Position numbers and translations under genes: made by a program. A DNA stretch of 38,328 nt from a bacterium (lineage in GTDB: Bacteria > Fidelibacterota > UBA2242): assembly GCA_018824205.1 (NCBI GenBank), contig JAHJGX010000099.1:1-38328 (forward strand). The letters run 5' to 3'. Numbering within the stretch: position 1 is the stretch's first letter; every line of letters starts with the position of its first letter. A model generated the notes under the pieces. It saw only the letters and a program-made list of their open reading frames with translations, made no database searches and was not told where the DNA came from. Of the stretch, positions 1 through 7,419 are shown in pieces.

Positions 1-1316
1 CCGCTGTAATAATAATTCTGTAAAGTGTCTGTGACGGTAGTAATGCCTTGAAAAATTACACCATTGCTGACTTGAACTTCACCTTTGAGTGTGGTCCCGT
101 TCAGTGTTGTTTGATAAAGATAGGCAAAATTATTCATAAACAGAGAACCGCCATTGGCGATGATTGTTGCGTTTCTCAAATCGTAGGTATAATAATCACC
201 GGTAAAGGACAACTGATTTCCCTGCAGATCAAATTCGGCGCTGTCCAAATCCATATAGCAGTTGTGGAAATGCAGATCGGTATCGGCGATAATCGCACTG
301 CTGGAATCTGTATCATAAAAATAGCGACTTGAAAACGGGCTGCTGAAGGTCAGATGTTGCGATGAATTACCGCTTAAGTTAGTTGTTCCGTTAATCCAGA
401 TGCCATTATTCGTAATGTTCCCATTTAAATTCAAAGTTAATGAATAAGAATCATTTGCATTTCTAATCAGTCCATTATTAATGATATCTCCATCAATCTG
501 TAATACATAGGGATCGTAACAATCATTCTGAAGCGTATCTGCCACGATAACGATACCATCAAATATTACATTCGCGTTGACAGCGACAATACCGGTTAAT
601 GTAATATCCGTTACCACTGAATTCATCAAACATGCATTGTGGGAGTAGGCGCCATCGTACCATGAACCATTCATGTATAACTCACCATTTTCTCCAACAA
701 TATTGGCATTATTAATGTATCCATTGGTTAATGATAATGTGTATCCTTGAGTCATAAATTTATCATTATTGAGATTAACAAAAGTATTGTTAAAAAACAG
801 ATTCGCGTCGGCAATCAATGTATCGGCAGAATTTTCACTGACAAATTCTTTACAGGAAAACAGACCGGAACCGGACAAATGCTGTGTCTCCGCTCCATTC
901 AATGTCGTCAGTACGTTTTTCCACTCTCCATTATTGGTGACATTACCACTTATTTTCAAAACTAAATGGTAAGTACCGTCATAGGAATTTTCGATGGTAC
1001 CGTTGTTGATCAGATCGCCGTTTACATGCAGCACACCGGCCCAGTAATCCCTGAGGATTGCGCCGGAATTAACCGTCAATTTGGCGCAGGCGGTAATAGT
1101 CTCAGGTACTGGGGTATACACGGTCACCAATCCGTTTATAACGACGGTATCGGCCGCACCGGGGACGGCCCCACCCACCCAAATATTCATGTTTTCCCAG
1201 CTGCGGTCACCTGTTTCTCCGCCAACAGATTCGATAACTGTAGCGTTTAAAATCACACTTGATAATAGCAGAAACACATTAAAGAAAACAAGATGGTAAG
1301 CATTAAATCGTCTCAT
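1..1316 (-). CDS. Secreted repeat protein, N-terminal part (runs off left edge)
   Basis: An open frame starts at ATG 1314-1316, preceded by a good AGGAGA ribosome site, and stays open to the window edge, so only about 438 residues are visible. The first 25 residues look like a signal peptide (basic start, then a run of F/V/L). Mature sequence opens with a W-x-x-x-x-x-W-x-G-G-x-V-P-G-A-A-D-T-V-V-I-N-G module, common at the start of large extracellular beta-helix-type proteins in FCB bacteria. After that come two copies of a roughly 145-residue unit marked by 'INNG-I', 'GN(V/I)TNNG-W', 'QHL(S/T)', 'IAD-(N/D)L-F' and 'DTLQN'. The N-rich, T-rich, short-strand pattern suggests a surface beta-solenoid. 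No sorting signal can be seen because the C-terminus is missing. Its function is unknown; adhesion or surface-layer use is only a guess. Confidence 0.75.
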   Translation of the reverse strand, partial: MRRFNAYHLVFFNVFLLLSSVILNATVIESVGGETGDRSWENMNIWVGGAVPGAADTVVINGLVTVYTPVPETITACAKLTVNSGAILRDYWAGVLHVNGDLINNGTIENSYDGTYHLVLKISGNVTNNGEWKNVLTTLNGAETQHLSGSGLFSCKEFVSENSADTLIADANLFFNNTFVNLNNDKFMTQGYTLSLTNGYINNANIVGENGELYMNGSWYDGAYSHNACLMNSVVTDITLTGIVAVNANVIFDGIVIVADTLQNDCYDPYVLQIDGDIINNGLIRNANDSYSLTLNLNGNITNNGIWINGTTNLSGNSSQHLTFSSPFSSRYFYDTDSSSAIIADTDLHFHNCYMDLDSAEFDLQGNQLSFTGDYYTYDLRNATIIANGGSLFMNNFAYLYQTTLNGTTLKGEVQVSNGVIFQGITTVTDTLQNYYYS

Positions 1317-1795
1317 AGTTGGGATCTCCTTCCGCCTAAAAACATTAAAAATAGCCACACCCACAGACTTACGTTCTCGATACGATATGGCATTTCAGTA
1401 AATATCATCTTTTTCTTTTTCAATTTTGCGGTTTATTTTACTAAATCAATAAATAAAATAGTGTTAGTTCAGTCACAAAAATAATAGATTGGTAAAAAAA
1501 CATCACTAATAGTTTATTCCCTATAGATAGTTTTTAATACAGAGTTTTTTAACATTTTTTGTCCTGTAGTCAGAAGTATTCTAATTTTTTAAATTTTCAT
1601 CTTTTGTTCAATTTTGTTTTGTTAATTATCTATAATAACTTTTTCTAAAACAATACTTTATTGGATCAAACATCTATTTTTATGAATTATTCAGGTTAGG
1701 TGATTACTATGAAAAAATTGTAAAAATTAAAAAGAACACTATCAATAAAGAAAAACCTCGATTTTCTGTAGGGGCACAGGGTACTGTGCCCTTTT
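1317..1795. other. AT-rich intergenic stretch
   Basis: Very AT-rich DNA between the start of the secreted repeat protein and the transporter remnant. It must hold the promoter of the gene starting at 1316, but no promoter clearly better than background was found because nearly any window here resembles a -10 box. The only clear structure is the hairpin at 1772-1797. No coding sequence is supported. Confidence 0.6.
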
Positions 1796-1797
1796 TT
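1772..1797 (+). terminator. Hairpin with T-run, possible terminator or palindromic repeat
   Basis: A perfect 8-bp stem (GGGCACAG at 1772-1779, CTGTGCCC at 1784-1791) with a four-base loop is followed on + by six T. As written it would terminate a + transcript, yet no + gene lies upstream. It sits directly after the stop of the transporter remnant (1796-1798, -), where on the - strand the A-run precedes the stem and no T-run follows. It may be a weak terminator for the minus gene or a stray interspersed palindrome. Confidence 0.5.
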
Positions 1798-2066
1798 ATT
1801 TCCAAAAACGTTTCCGCAAAACATCAAGTGACGATAACAATACCGGCCCGATGAACAGATCGCCGAGCAGCGCTGTAAAAATGGCAATGCCGGCCAGGAT
1901 GCCGAAATCCATCAGTATTCGTGTTTCTGAAAATATGAATATTAAAAAACCGGTGGTCAGGATCAGTGAAGTAAACATCAATGCCCGGCCGACAGCGGTC
2001 AGGAATTTCGATCTCTTCAATCGGTGTTGCTCCAAGTTCTAATTGAATCTCGAATCTTTTACGCAT
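1796..2066 (-). pseudogene. RND/MMPL transporter, C-terminal remnant
   Basis: Reading down from about 2066, one frame gives RFEIQLELGATPIEEI, the cytoplasmic stretch before TM10 in RND/MMPL exporters. A second frame, entered about 2006-2008, continues with LTAVGRALMFTSLIL and two more membrane segments, ending at TAA 1796-1798. The two frames join if one A is removed from a short A-run, so this remnant carries its own frameshift. It matches the last quarter of a roughly 750-800 residue transporter whose front half lies at 4631-5751 on the same strand. Everything from TM6 to TM10, roughly 1 kb, is missing. This is a dead gene end, not a separate small protein. Confidence 0.7.
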
Positions 2067-2216
2067 CTGTGGTAATCCCGACCTTTTTAAGAATAATGTA
2101 TATCGAATATCAATCAAATTTAGCTACTTTTTGGTATATTTCAATGTTTTTTAACTGATATTTTCACTCTATCCTAATATTATTTAAGAAGTTATTTCTT
2201 TTCGTCCAGACACTAT

Positions 2217-2243
2217 ATATGGCGTCAGGTGCGATTCGTTAGC
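2217..2243. repeat. Cassette-tail-like repeat, short copy A
   Basis: Fifteen bases (ATATGGCGTCAGGTG, 2217-2231) and nine bases (TTCGTTAGC, 2235-2243) are both identical to parts of the repeat at 4199-4255. Here the two conserved blocks are 3 bases apart, there 33, so this copy looks like the other with 30 internal bases lost. It lies about 95 bases past the stop of the CsgG-like gene (on -). Confidence 0.7.
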
Positions 2244-2337
2244 GTTTTTGTTTTCCCCATTACGCAGAATCATAACTTTTGCAACAATTCTTCATTATAG
2301 TCAATTTTAATTATCAGCTTATTAAAGCCTAAGTCAC

Positions 2338-3330
2338 CTATAAATTCTCTACAGGGCGCACACTTATGTTAAGAACTAACAATAAAGGATATTTACTATT
2401 AACAAATATTGGAAACTGTGTAAAAAATATTCCAAAATTGAATGAAGAAAAAGACTTCTCTCTTGGAAAAGTTACGATATTAAATGCAAAATCAGAATAT
2501 ATAGAAAACATATTTGTAACATCCGATATTAATCCGAATCCTACCATTATAGCCGCTTCATCTTCCCATTTCTTATTGCTAAAGTATTTAAAACTTGATA
2601 ATATAAATGGTGTTATAATTTGTACAGATTTTAGAGTTTGTAAAGAAATTGATAAATGTGGGAGAAATCGCCTATATTCTAAATTTGCTATATTATTTCC
2701 TTGCTCATACTTTTCTATTCCTATAGAGAATAAATTTTTCTTCCTATTAAATCCTAAATCAATACCAAATGATTTCAAGGATAAACTTAAATCTGACATA
2801 AAGAAGCCGACTGTAGGAAAATTTTGCAGAGGCATTTTCGCGGTGGTTAATCTTCTAGATTGTTCAGCTCCCAGTGAAGTTATTAAATCTTTTACGATTA
2901 TTGTAATTCCATCAGTAAGAAGATAATCTATTTTGTTTGTAAAATCCTTCTGTGCTGAGCCTAATATCTTTCCCGTTTCAACTGAAACAAAACGGATTGA
3001 AATAGAATATGTAGATCCTACTTTACTTAAACTGCCTCCAATAATATTCTCAACCGCAAGTAACCTTCCAGCTTCAACAATACAAGCATCACTAACACAA
3101 CCTGATAACTGAAATCCCTGTTCTTTAAGAATCTCACCCATCATTGCTCTTTCGAGAACAGTAAAATTTCCACTACTGTGAAGCTCATATCTTAGTCTAT
3201 CTATCAATGCTTTAGATTCATCTATAGAAATGCCAAGTGCATCCAGCTCCATAACTGCAATTGTACCCTGTGCTAAACAAGTGTTAAAGCATAAAATTGC
3301 TACGAAAACATACTTAACAATTGATTTCAT
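2338..3330 (-). CDS. CsgG/LpoB-type secreted protein with C-terminal barrel-like region
   Basis: The 330-residue product has a signal peptide (about residues 1-20, cleaved after CLA). Residues 22-150 match the CsgG/LpoB-like domain common in FCB genomes: an 'IAVMELDALGIS' opening, 'LRYELHSSGNFTVLER', 'EILKEQGFQ', and two cysteines (C78, C83) in the usual S-G-C-V-S-D-A-C turn. This domain occurs in outer-membrane-associated lipoproteins and in secretion or regulatory accessories. No lipobox is clear, since the cysteine at 18 is not in lipobox context. Residues 170-330 alternate polar and hydrophobic positions, suggesting beta-strands. The gene is visibly more AT-rich than its neighbours and sits between the two halves of a broken transporter, so it was probably acquired. 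A 186-codon frame antisense to it (2366-2926, +) is not credible. Confidence 0.75.
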   Translation of the reverse strand: MKSIVKYVFVAILCFNTCLAQGTIAVMELDALGISIDESKALIDRLRYELHSSGNFTVLERAMMGEILKEQGFQLSGCVSDACIVEAGRLLAVENIIGGSLSKVGSTYSISIRFVSVETGKILGSAQKDFTNKIDYLLTDGITIIVKDLITSLGAEQSRRLTTAKMPLQNFPTVGFFMSDLSLSLKSFGIDLGFNRKKNLFSIGIEKYEQGNNIANLEYRRFLPHLSISLQTLKSVQIITPFILSSFKYFSNKKWEDEAAIMVGFGLISDVTNMFSIYSDFAFNIVTFPREKSFSSFNFGIFFTQFPIFVNSKYPLLLVLNISVRPVENL

Positions 3331-3420
3331 CTCATAACCTAAATTTCTATTATTTTTATATACTTGTAGGTATCCAATTTATTAATACCTCTCACCTACC
3401 TTTTTTAAATCACCTTCTAT

Positions 3421-3713
3421 TTATATGTTAACATATGTTTCAATTACACTCAGGGCTTTTCTTAAAATTTGCATGTCTATATTCAGGCATAAAATGTCTA
3501 TATCTGCACATTTCTGTACCAGATACCTAATATCAGACATTATTAATCCCATATAATCCGGTCCTCAAGACAGGGTTGCCGGTCTGTTCCAATCGCAAAT
3601 CCTGTTTTTCTTTCAATTTTCCGTAAATGTAATTCTCGAGATTCGGTTCCAAAAAGAAGTCTGAAAATCCCGGATCGAACTTTCGATGATAAAATTTGAG
3701 CGAGTACATTCAC
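3421..3713 (-). pseudogene. Decayed HTH regulator
   Basis: A frame from GTG 3711-3713 to TAA 3543-3545 (56 residues) contains the pattern ILSSKVRSGIFRLLFG, then ELHLRKIERKTGFAIGT. This is the start of a winged-helix regulator family in which 'L-S-S-K-V-R-A-x-I-F-R-L-L-F' leads into 'E-L-H-L-R-E-I-x-R-x-(S/T)-G' and then T-V-R-Q-E-L. The match fails right after 'FAIGTDRQP'. A second frame, 3421-3552 (43 residues), carries MSDIRYLVQK, resembling the later P-(D/E)-I-R-x-L-V segment of the same family. I read this as one gene broken by a frameshift and an internal loss. The link between the two pieces is less certain than the first piece. Confidence 0.55.
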
Positions 3714-3887
3714 TATTAAATCCTAATATGTATACTTAAAATATATAATTGTGCGGTATAAACATACAAGAAGTTTTTTTCTTTGTGTTTGAGGAGATAT
3801 AGACTGTAACAGTATTTTGTTCATGAATCTGTTTGTAAAAAGAAAAACACGGTGAAACGATTGTGGATTTGAAGGAAGATTTTATTC

Positions 3888-4043
3888 TTAAACCGCAAAT
3901 TCCGGCATTGGAATAGTCTGTGCAAAATTCGGGGCTCCACGAGTATCAGGCCGATTGTTACCAGGATGTATCAAGATGCCCGATGTAAAGACAGCGTTTA
4001 TGATTAAAACTGCTACGATGAGCTGAATATTCCACCTGTTCAT
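3888..4043 (-). other. Doubtful small frame with one hydrophobic segment
   Basis: A 51-codon frame encodes one hydrophobic helix (about residues 7-25) and a proline-rich polar tail. It has no convincing ribosome site and no family match I recognise. It lies in the scar and could be debris or chance. Confidence 0.2.
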
Positions 4044-4104
4044 CACTGATTATCAGAATAATTCAAAGCCGTGCAAATTCCGGATAGATGGCTTAGTTTC
4101 CCAT

Positions 4105-4166
4105 CAGGACTCCTGGAGCAACACCTGGTTGTTCCACCAGGAACTTCCTTGGAGCACTCTGACGCC
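4105..4166. repeat. Cluster of short hairpins
   Basis: Two perfect short hairpins lie side by side: CAGGA/TCCTG (4105-4115) and CCTGGT/ACCAGG (4124-4141). They are followed by CTGACGCC (4159-4166), which is the exact inverse complement of GGCGTCAG at 4203-4210 in the neighbouring repeat, so the whole region could fold into a larger branched structure. The GTTCC/GGAAC wording resembles structured intergenic repeats seen in several environmental lineages. No T-run follows, so these are not ordinary terminators. Confidence 0.55.
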
Positions 4167-4198
4167 GAATTAAAGATTTTCGGTTATCGTTTTTTTTA

Positions 4199-4255
4199 AT
4201 ATGGCGTCAGGTGTTTCACCAGAGACCTCCGTTGAGGCGAAGCAGGTTCGTTAGC
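4199..4255. repeat. Cassette-tail-like repeat, long copy B
   Basis: Starts with ATATGGCGTCAGGTG (4199-4213) and ends with TTCGTTAGC (4247-4255), both shared exactly with 2217-2243. Between them lie two small hairpins, GGTG-TTT-CACC (4210-4220) and CCTC-CGTT-GAGG (4226-4237). It lies 29 bases past the stop of higA. Read on -, it starts GCTAACGAACC, reminiscent of the first half of an integron attC site, but the matching GTTAGC-type end is absent. Confidence 0.65.
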
Positions 4256-4284
4256 AATTTATTTATATTGAATGGATTAGGATG

Positions 4285-4566
4285 TCAGTTATTTGAGATA
4301 CTAATTTGAAGCTTCATTCCAAGAACGCGTGCGTATTTTTCCAGAGTAGACAAACGAATGTCTTCCGCATGGTTTTCTATTCTTGATATTGCAGATTTCT
4401 TGGTATCCAGTTTAATTGCAAGTTCTTCCTGAGTATATCCGGCTTTTTCACGCATCTGTTTTAAAAGTATACCAATCTTGAAATTCTCATAACCCGCATC
4501 AAAATTCTCTGAAAATTCAATATCTTTACTTTTTCTGCTATCAATGTATTTGTTTAGGTCACTCAT
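4285..4566 (-). CDS. higA: HigA-type antitoxin (XRE family), orphaned
   Basis: This 93-residue protein has the classic XRE helix-turn-helix of HigA antitoxins: an N-terminal lead (about residues 1-28), then [40 protein letters not shown] and [12 protein letters not shown]. In this family HigA binds and neutralises the mRNA-cleaving HigB toxin and represses the higBA operon, with higB upstream. Here the upstream codons on the same strand are the last roughly 20 codons of a HigB-like toxin, fused to a transporter fragment. The start ATG lies one base past that remnant's TAA, and its GAGGAG ribosome site lies inside the remnant, as in a normal higBA pair. The gene itself looks intact; its toxin does not. 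Whether it is still transcribed is unclear. Confidence 0.85.
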   Translation of the reverse strand: MSDLNKYIDSRKSKDIEFSENFDAGYENFKIGILLKQMREKAGYTQEELAIKLDTKKSAISRIENHAEDIRLSTLEKYARVLGMKLQISISNN

Positions 4567-4567
4567 A

Positions 4568-4630
4568 TTATTTTCTCCTCATATAGTCTCGTTTACGATT
4601 TTCAGTGACTTCAATATTATGTTTTGGTGT
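4568..4630 (-). pseudogene. HigB-like toxin, last ~20 codons only
   Basis: In the frame ending at TAA 4568-4570 the residues [20 protein letters not shown] precede higA. This matches by eye the tail of Gp49-like HigB toxins, which typically read (K)TPK-x-E/D-I-E-x-A-x-x-R-x-x-D-Y-x-x-R. Upstream, from about 4631, the same frame reads as transmembrane helix 6 of an RND transporter (LSIILIPIGLLWF), so the toxin body is gone and its tail is fused to the transporter. The exact junction cannot be placed better than about ten bases. Confidence 0.6.
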
Positions 4631-5751
4631 AAACCATAGAAGCCCGATTGGGATCAGTATGATTGATAAAACAAATGAACTCAAGATACCGATTGCTGCA
4701 AAGATTCATCGAAGATTCCCTTTGGGACAAGATTGTAAATGCTGGGAATTGAACTGGTGGCCAGCGATCCGAAGCCGATTGCTGTTGTCAGGGATGTAAA
4801 AAAACAGGGAGCACCGGCTTTTGTCAGGCTCGTGATGATGGCCGCTTTTTTGTCATACAACGTATTAATTTCCAACCGGAATTGGCTGATCAGGTGCACC
4901 GAGTTTGCCAGCCCGATAATCGTAATCAAGGCAAACAGGGTTGTCGAAACCGGTGTGATCGGCGAACCAACAAGACCCTTGAGGCCCATAACCCAGATAA
5001 GGGCGATAAAAACGGTCAGCAGTGGAAAAAGTATTGATGAAAGATTTCTGAAAATAATCCAGAGAAAGATAGCTGAAATAAGCATAGATAAGGGAAAAAA
5101 GAGACTGATATCCTGGTCCATTAATTCGTTAATAGCGGCGTCAGTTATGAGTTCACCTCCTAAATGAAACTGTCGGCCTGTGTGAGCAGTTTCCCGTAGC
5201 AGAAGGTCTCTGATTCCGGTATCGATTTCCCGGTTGAATTCCCCCAGACTTGTATTTTTATCGGTGTTACGATCCAGGATTAGCATAATAGCCACGGTCT
5301 GAAAATCACAGGAAACCAGGGTGCCGTAAATAAATGGGTTGCGCTGTATTCGGTTTTCCAATTCCGAAACACCAAGATTTTTATCAAACAGATAGTTAAT
5401 TTCCAGGCCATAATCGGTTCCGACAATGTTTTCCACGGTTGTAAGGCTGATCGCTTCGCGGATGTGGGGCAGTTGAGCGAGAGAGTCGGTCAAATGCTGC
5501 AGATAATTAATTTCGTCACCCGCAAATGGTTGTTTCCAGTTGTATGCGACTATGATAAATTGGCTCTCATCGAAAGTGTCCTGAAATTCACGATACTGAA
5601 TCAGGGTTGAGTCGTCCTCAGAAAACCAGGTTGAAGCGTCGTCTCTCATCTCCAGGCCGGTTACATAGCGGATGAAAAAGGCCGTAAGTGCGGCAACTAT
5701 CAGTAACAGTAGAATACGAAAACGTAGAATGAACTGAGCGATCAGATTCAT
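4631..5751 (-). pseudogene. RND/MMPL family transporter, broken N-terminal half
   Basis: From ATG 5751 the product has TM1 (about residues 8-30), a periplasmic loop to about 212, then TM2-TM5 with the MMPL/SSD signature STTLFALITIIGLANSVHLI and FFTSLTTAIGFGSLATSS. MMPL proteins are proton-driven exporters of lipids or other hydrophobic substrates in the inner membrane. The frame is lost just before TM6 and stops at 4681. Removing 11 bases around the AAGATTC direct repeat (4701-4707 and 4712-4718) restores GIFAAIGILSSFVLSIILIP, that is TM6. After TM6 the frame runs into the HigB remnant. The C-terminal end of the gene lies 2.5 kb away at 1796-2066. The start lies 9 bases from the stop of the SLC13 gene, so it was probably part of that operon. 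As it stands the protein would be a non-functional half-transporter. Confidence 0.8.
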
Positions 5752-5760
5752 GGCGTTGCC

Positions 5761-7302
5761 TTAATGTGCCCAGGCTGGCATTTGTCCCAGCACAATGCCA
5801 AACAGTGGAATTGCAACCAGGTACGTAATTATTGTAACAATAATAACTCCTATTAAATTCAATACTACACCGTTTTTGGCCATTTGCGGGATGGTCACGC
5901 AGCCGGAACCAAAAATAATGGCATTGGGCGGTGTCGCAATCGGTAGCATAAAGGCACACGAGGCCGAGATGGTTGCCGGGATCATCAGCAGGTATGGATG
6001 AATGTGCATCGCCATGGCAGTCATGGCCAGAATAGGCATGAATATCGCCGCTGTGGCTGTATTGGAAGTCAGTTCTGTTAAAAATGTCAGCAGAAAACAG
6101 ATGGCCATAATCATAATGATCAGCGGCATGTGAGAAAGCAGCCCCAGGTGTCCGCCAATCCAGCCGGCCAGTCCGGAGCATTTAAATCCATTGGCCAGTG
6201 CAATGCCGCCGCCAAAAAGCAGAAGAATGCCCCAGGGAATCTTTATCGCCCACTCCCAGTCCAGCAGAAACTCTCTTTTTTTGAGACTGACCGGAATTGA
6301 AAATAGTAAAATCGCAGACCCAATGGCAACGGTGGCGTCATTGACATGGTTTTCGATGTCCAGCATGTTTGACCAGCCGGGGATGGTAAAGGCGCCCAGC
6401 TCAATGTCTTTCAGGAAAATCCAGGCCAGCGCCGTTAGGATGAAGATAAGTAAAACGAGGCGTTCACCAATATTCATTTTACCCAACTTTTTTAATTCAT
6501 CCTCGATAATGCCGCTGCTGTCTTGAAGGCCAGGTAAATTCACTGGCTGGAGCACCCGCGTCAGGAGTATCCAGGTAAGTGGAAGGAAAATCAGCACCAG
6601 TGGTAAACCGACTCCTATCCATTGCAGAAAACTGATCTCCGGCGCTCCGGGGAAAAGTGTGCGGACGGCTCCGGCGAAGACAATGTTGGGCGGTGTACCG
6701 ATTTTGGTCCCGATACCACCAATACTGGCCGCATAGGCAATACCCAGCATCAGTGCAATCTGGAAAGATTTAAGATTTTTTTGATCAAGATTATTACTGT
6801 TTTCCAGCAATCTGCTGATCTGGACAATGACCGCCATACCAATGGGAAACATCATCATCGTAGTTGCCGTATTGGAAATCCACATGGACAAAAAGGCGGT
6901 AGCAACCATAAAACCGAGAATGATTTTGTGGGGACCCGATCCAACAATCCTGATAATGTGAAGTGCAATCCGTCGATGCAGATTCCATTTTTGAATTGCC
7001 ATCGCCAGGAAAAATCCACCCATAAACAGAAAAATGTTGCTGTCTCCATAGGATGGAACAACTTCTTTGAGGGATAATACTTTCAATATTGGAAATGCCA
7101 GGACGGGGATCAGTGCGGTCGCCGGAATCGGAATGGCTTCGGTAATCCACCACCAGGCCATAAGAATAGCTACCGCCAGAGTGTGTTGTGCAATTGGTTC
7201 CAGGGTGTTGGATAATGGCAAAAGGAGAATCAGTAGAAACAGGGGAATTCCGGCCAGAAGTCCGATTTTTTGTCTTATTGAAGCAGTGTCGTTACCGTTC
7301 AT
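5761..7302 (-). CDS. SLC13/DASS family sodium:anion symporter
   Basis: A 513-residue polytopic membrane protein of the divalent-anion:sodium symporter (DASS/SLC13) family, which imports dicarboxylates such as succinate or malate, or sulfate, with sodium. The family hallmarks are present: AWWWITEAIPIPATALIP near residue 50, the first S-N-T motif at 143-145 (WISNTATTMMM), and the second in the C-terminal half (LTSNTATAAIFMP). Both S-N-T motifs bind substrate and sodium, so the protein looks complete and active. The substrate cannot be fixed from sequence; the dicarboxylate branch seems more likely than sulfate. It is followed after 9 bases by the broken RND gene. Confidence 0.88.
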   Translation of the reverse strand: MNGNDTASIRQKIGLLAGIPLFLLILLLPLSNTLEPIAQHTLAVAILMAWWWITEAIPIPATALIPVLAFPILKVLSLKEVVPSYGDSNIFLFMGGFFLAMAIQKWNLHRRIALHIIRIVGSGPHKIILGFMVATAFLSMWISNTATTMMMFPIGMAVIVQISRLLENSNNLDQKNLKSFQIALMLGIAYAASIGGIGTKIGTPPNIVFAGAVRTLFPGAPEISFLQWIGVGLPLVLIFLPLTWILLTRVLQPVNLPGLQDSSGIIEDELKKLGKMNIGERLVLLIFILTALAWIFLKDIELGAFTIPGWSNMLDIENHVNDATVAIGSAILLFSIPVSLKKREFLLDWEWAIKIPWGILLLFGGGIALANGFKCSGLAGWIGGHLGLLSHMPLIIMIMAICFLLTFLTELTSNTATAAIFMPILAMTAMAMHIHPYLLMIPATISASCAFMLPIATPPNAIIFGSGCVTIPQMAKNGVVLNLIGVIIVTIITYLVAIPLFGIVLGQMPAWAH

Positions 7303-7419
7303 CGGAATCCCTTCCTGTCTAATGGATTAACCGTTCAAAAGATTACATATTCTGACGCAGGAAACCAACAGGAAGATGCAGAGTCAATAAGAAAATTTGT
7401 GAATTTAGAAAAAAAGTGA

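Larger units (their letters stand above)
3331..4284. other. Gene-poor scar with decayed genes and structured repeats
   Basis: This stretch between the CsgG-like gene and higA has no intact gene of normal size. It holds a decayed HTH regulator (3421-3713, -), a doubtful 51-codon frame (3888-4043, -), and from about 4105 a run of hairpins and repeats ending in the long repeat copy at 4199-4255. The rest (about 3720-3885) is AT-rich with no recognisable feature. The pattern fits an island repeatedly invaded and eroded. Confidence 0.6.

Noticed and set aside
1824-2117. 97-codon minus frame as a separate small protein
   Set aside because: Its first part is the out-of-frame half of the transporter remnant and the rest is its shadow.
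2366-2926. 186-codon frame on + inside the CsgG-like gene
   Set aside because: It is antisense to a recognisable family with signal peptide and motifs, and has no family wording of its own.
4199-4255. Integron attC site
   Set aside because: The GCTAAC end and hairpins are suggestive, but no complementary GTTAGC-type end lies at the right distance and no integrase is present in the window.
2118-4630. Complete insertion sequence between the transporter halves
   Set aside because: No transposase and no terminal inverted repeats at the junctions were found, and about 1 kb of the target gene is missing.
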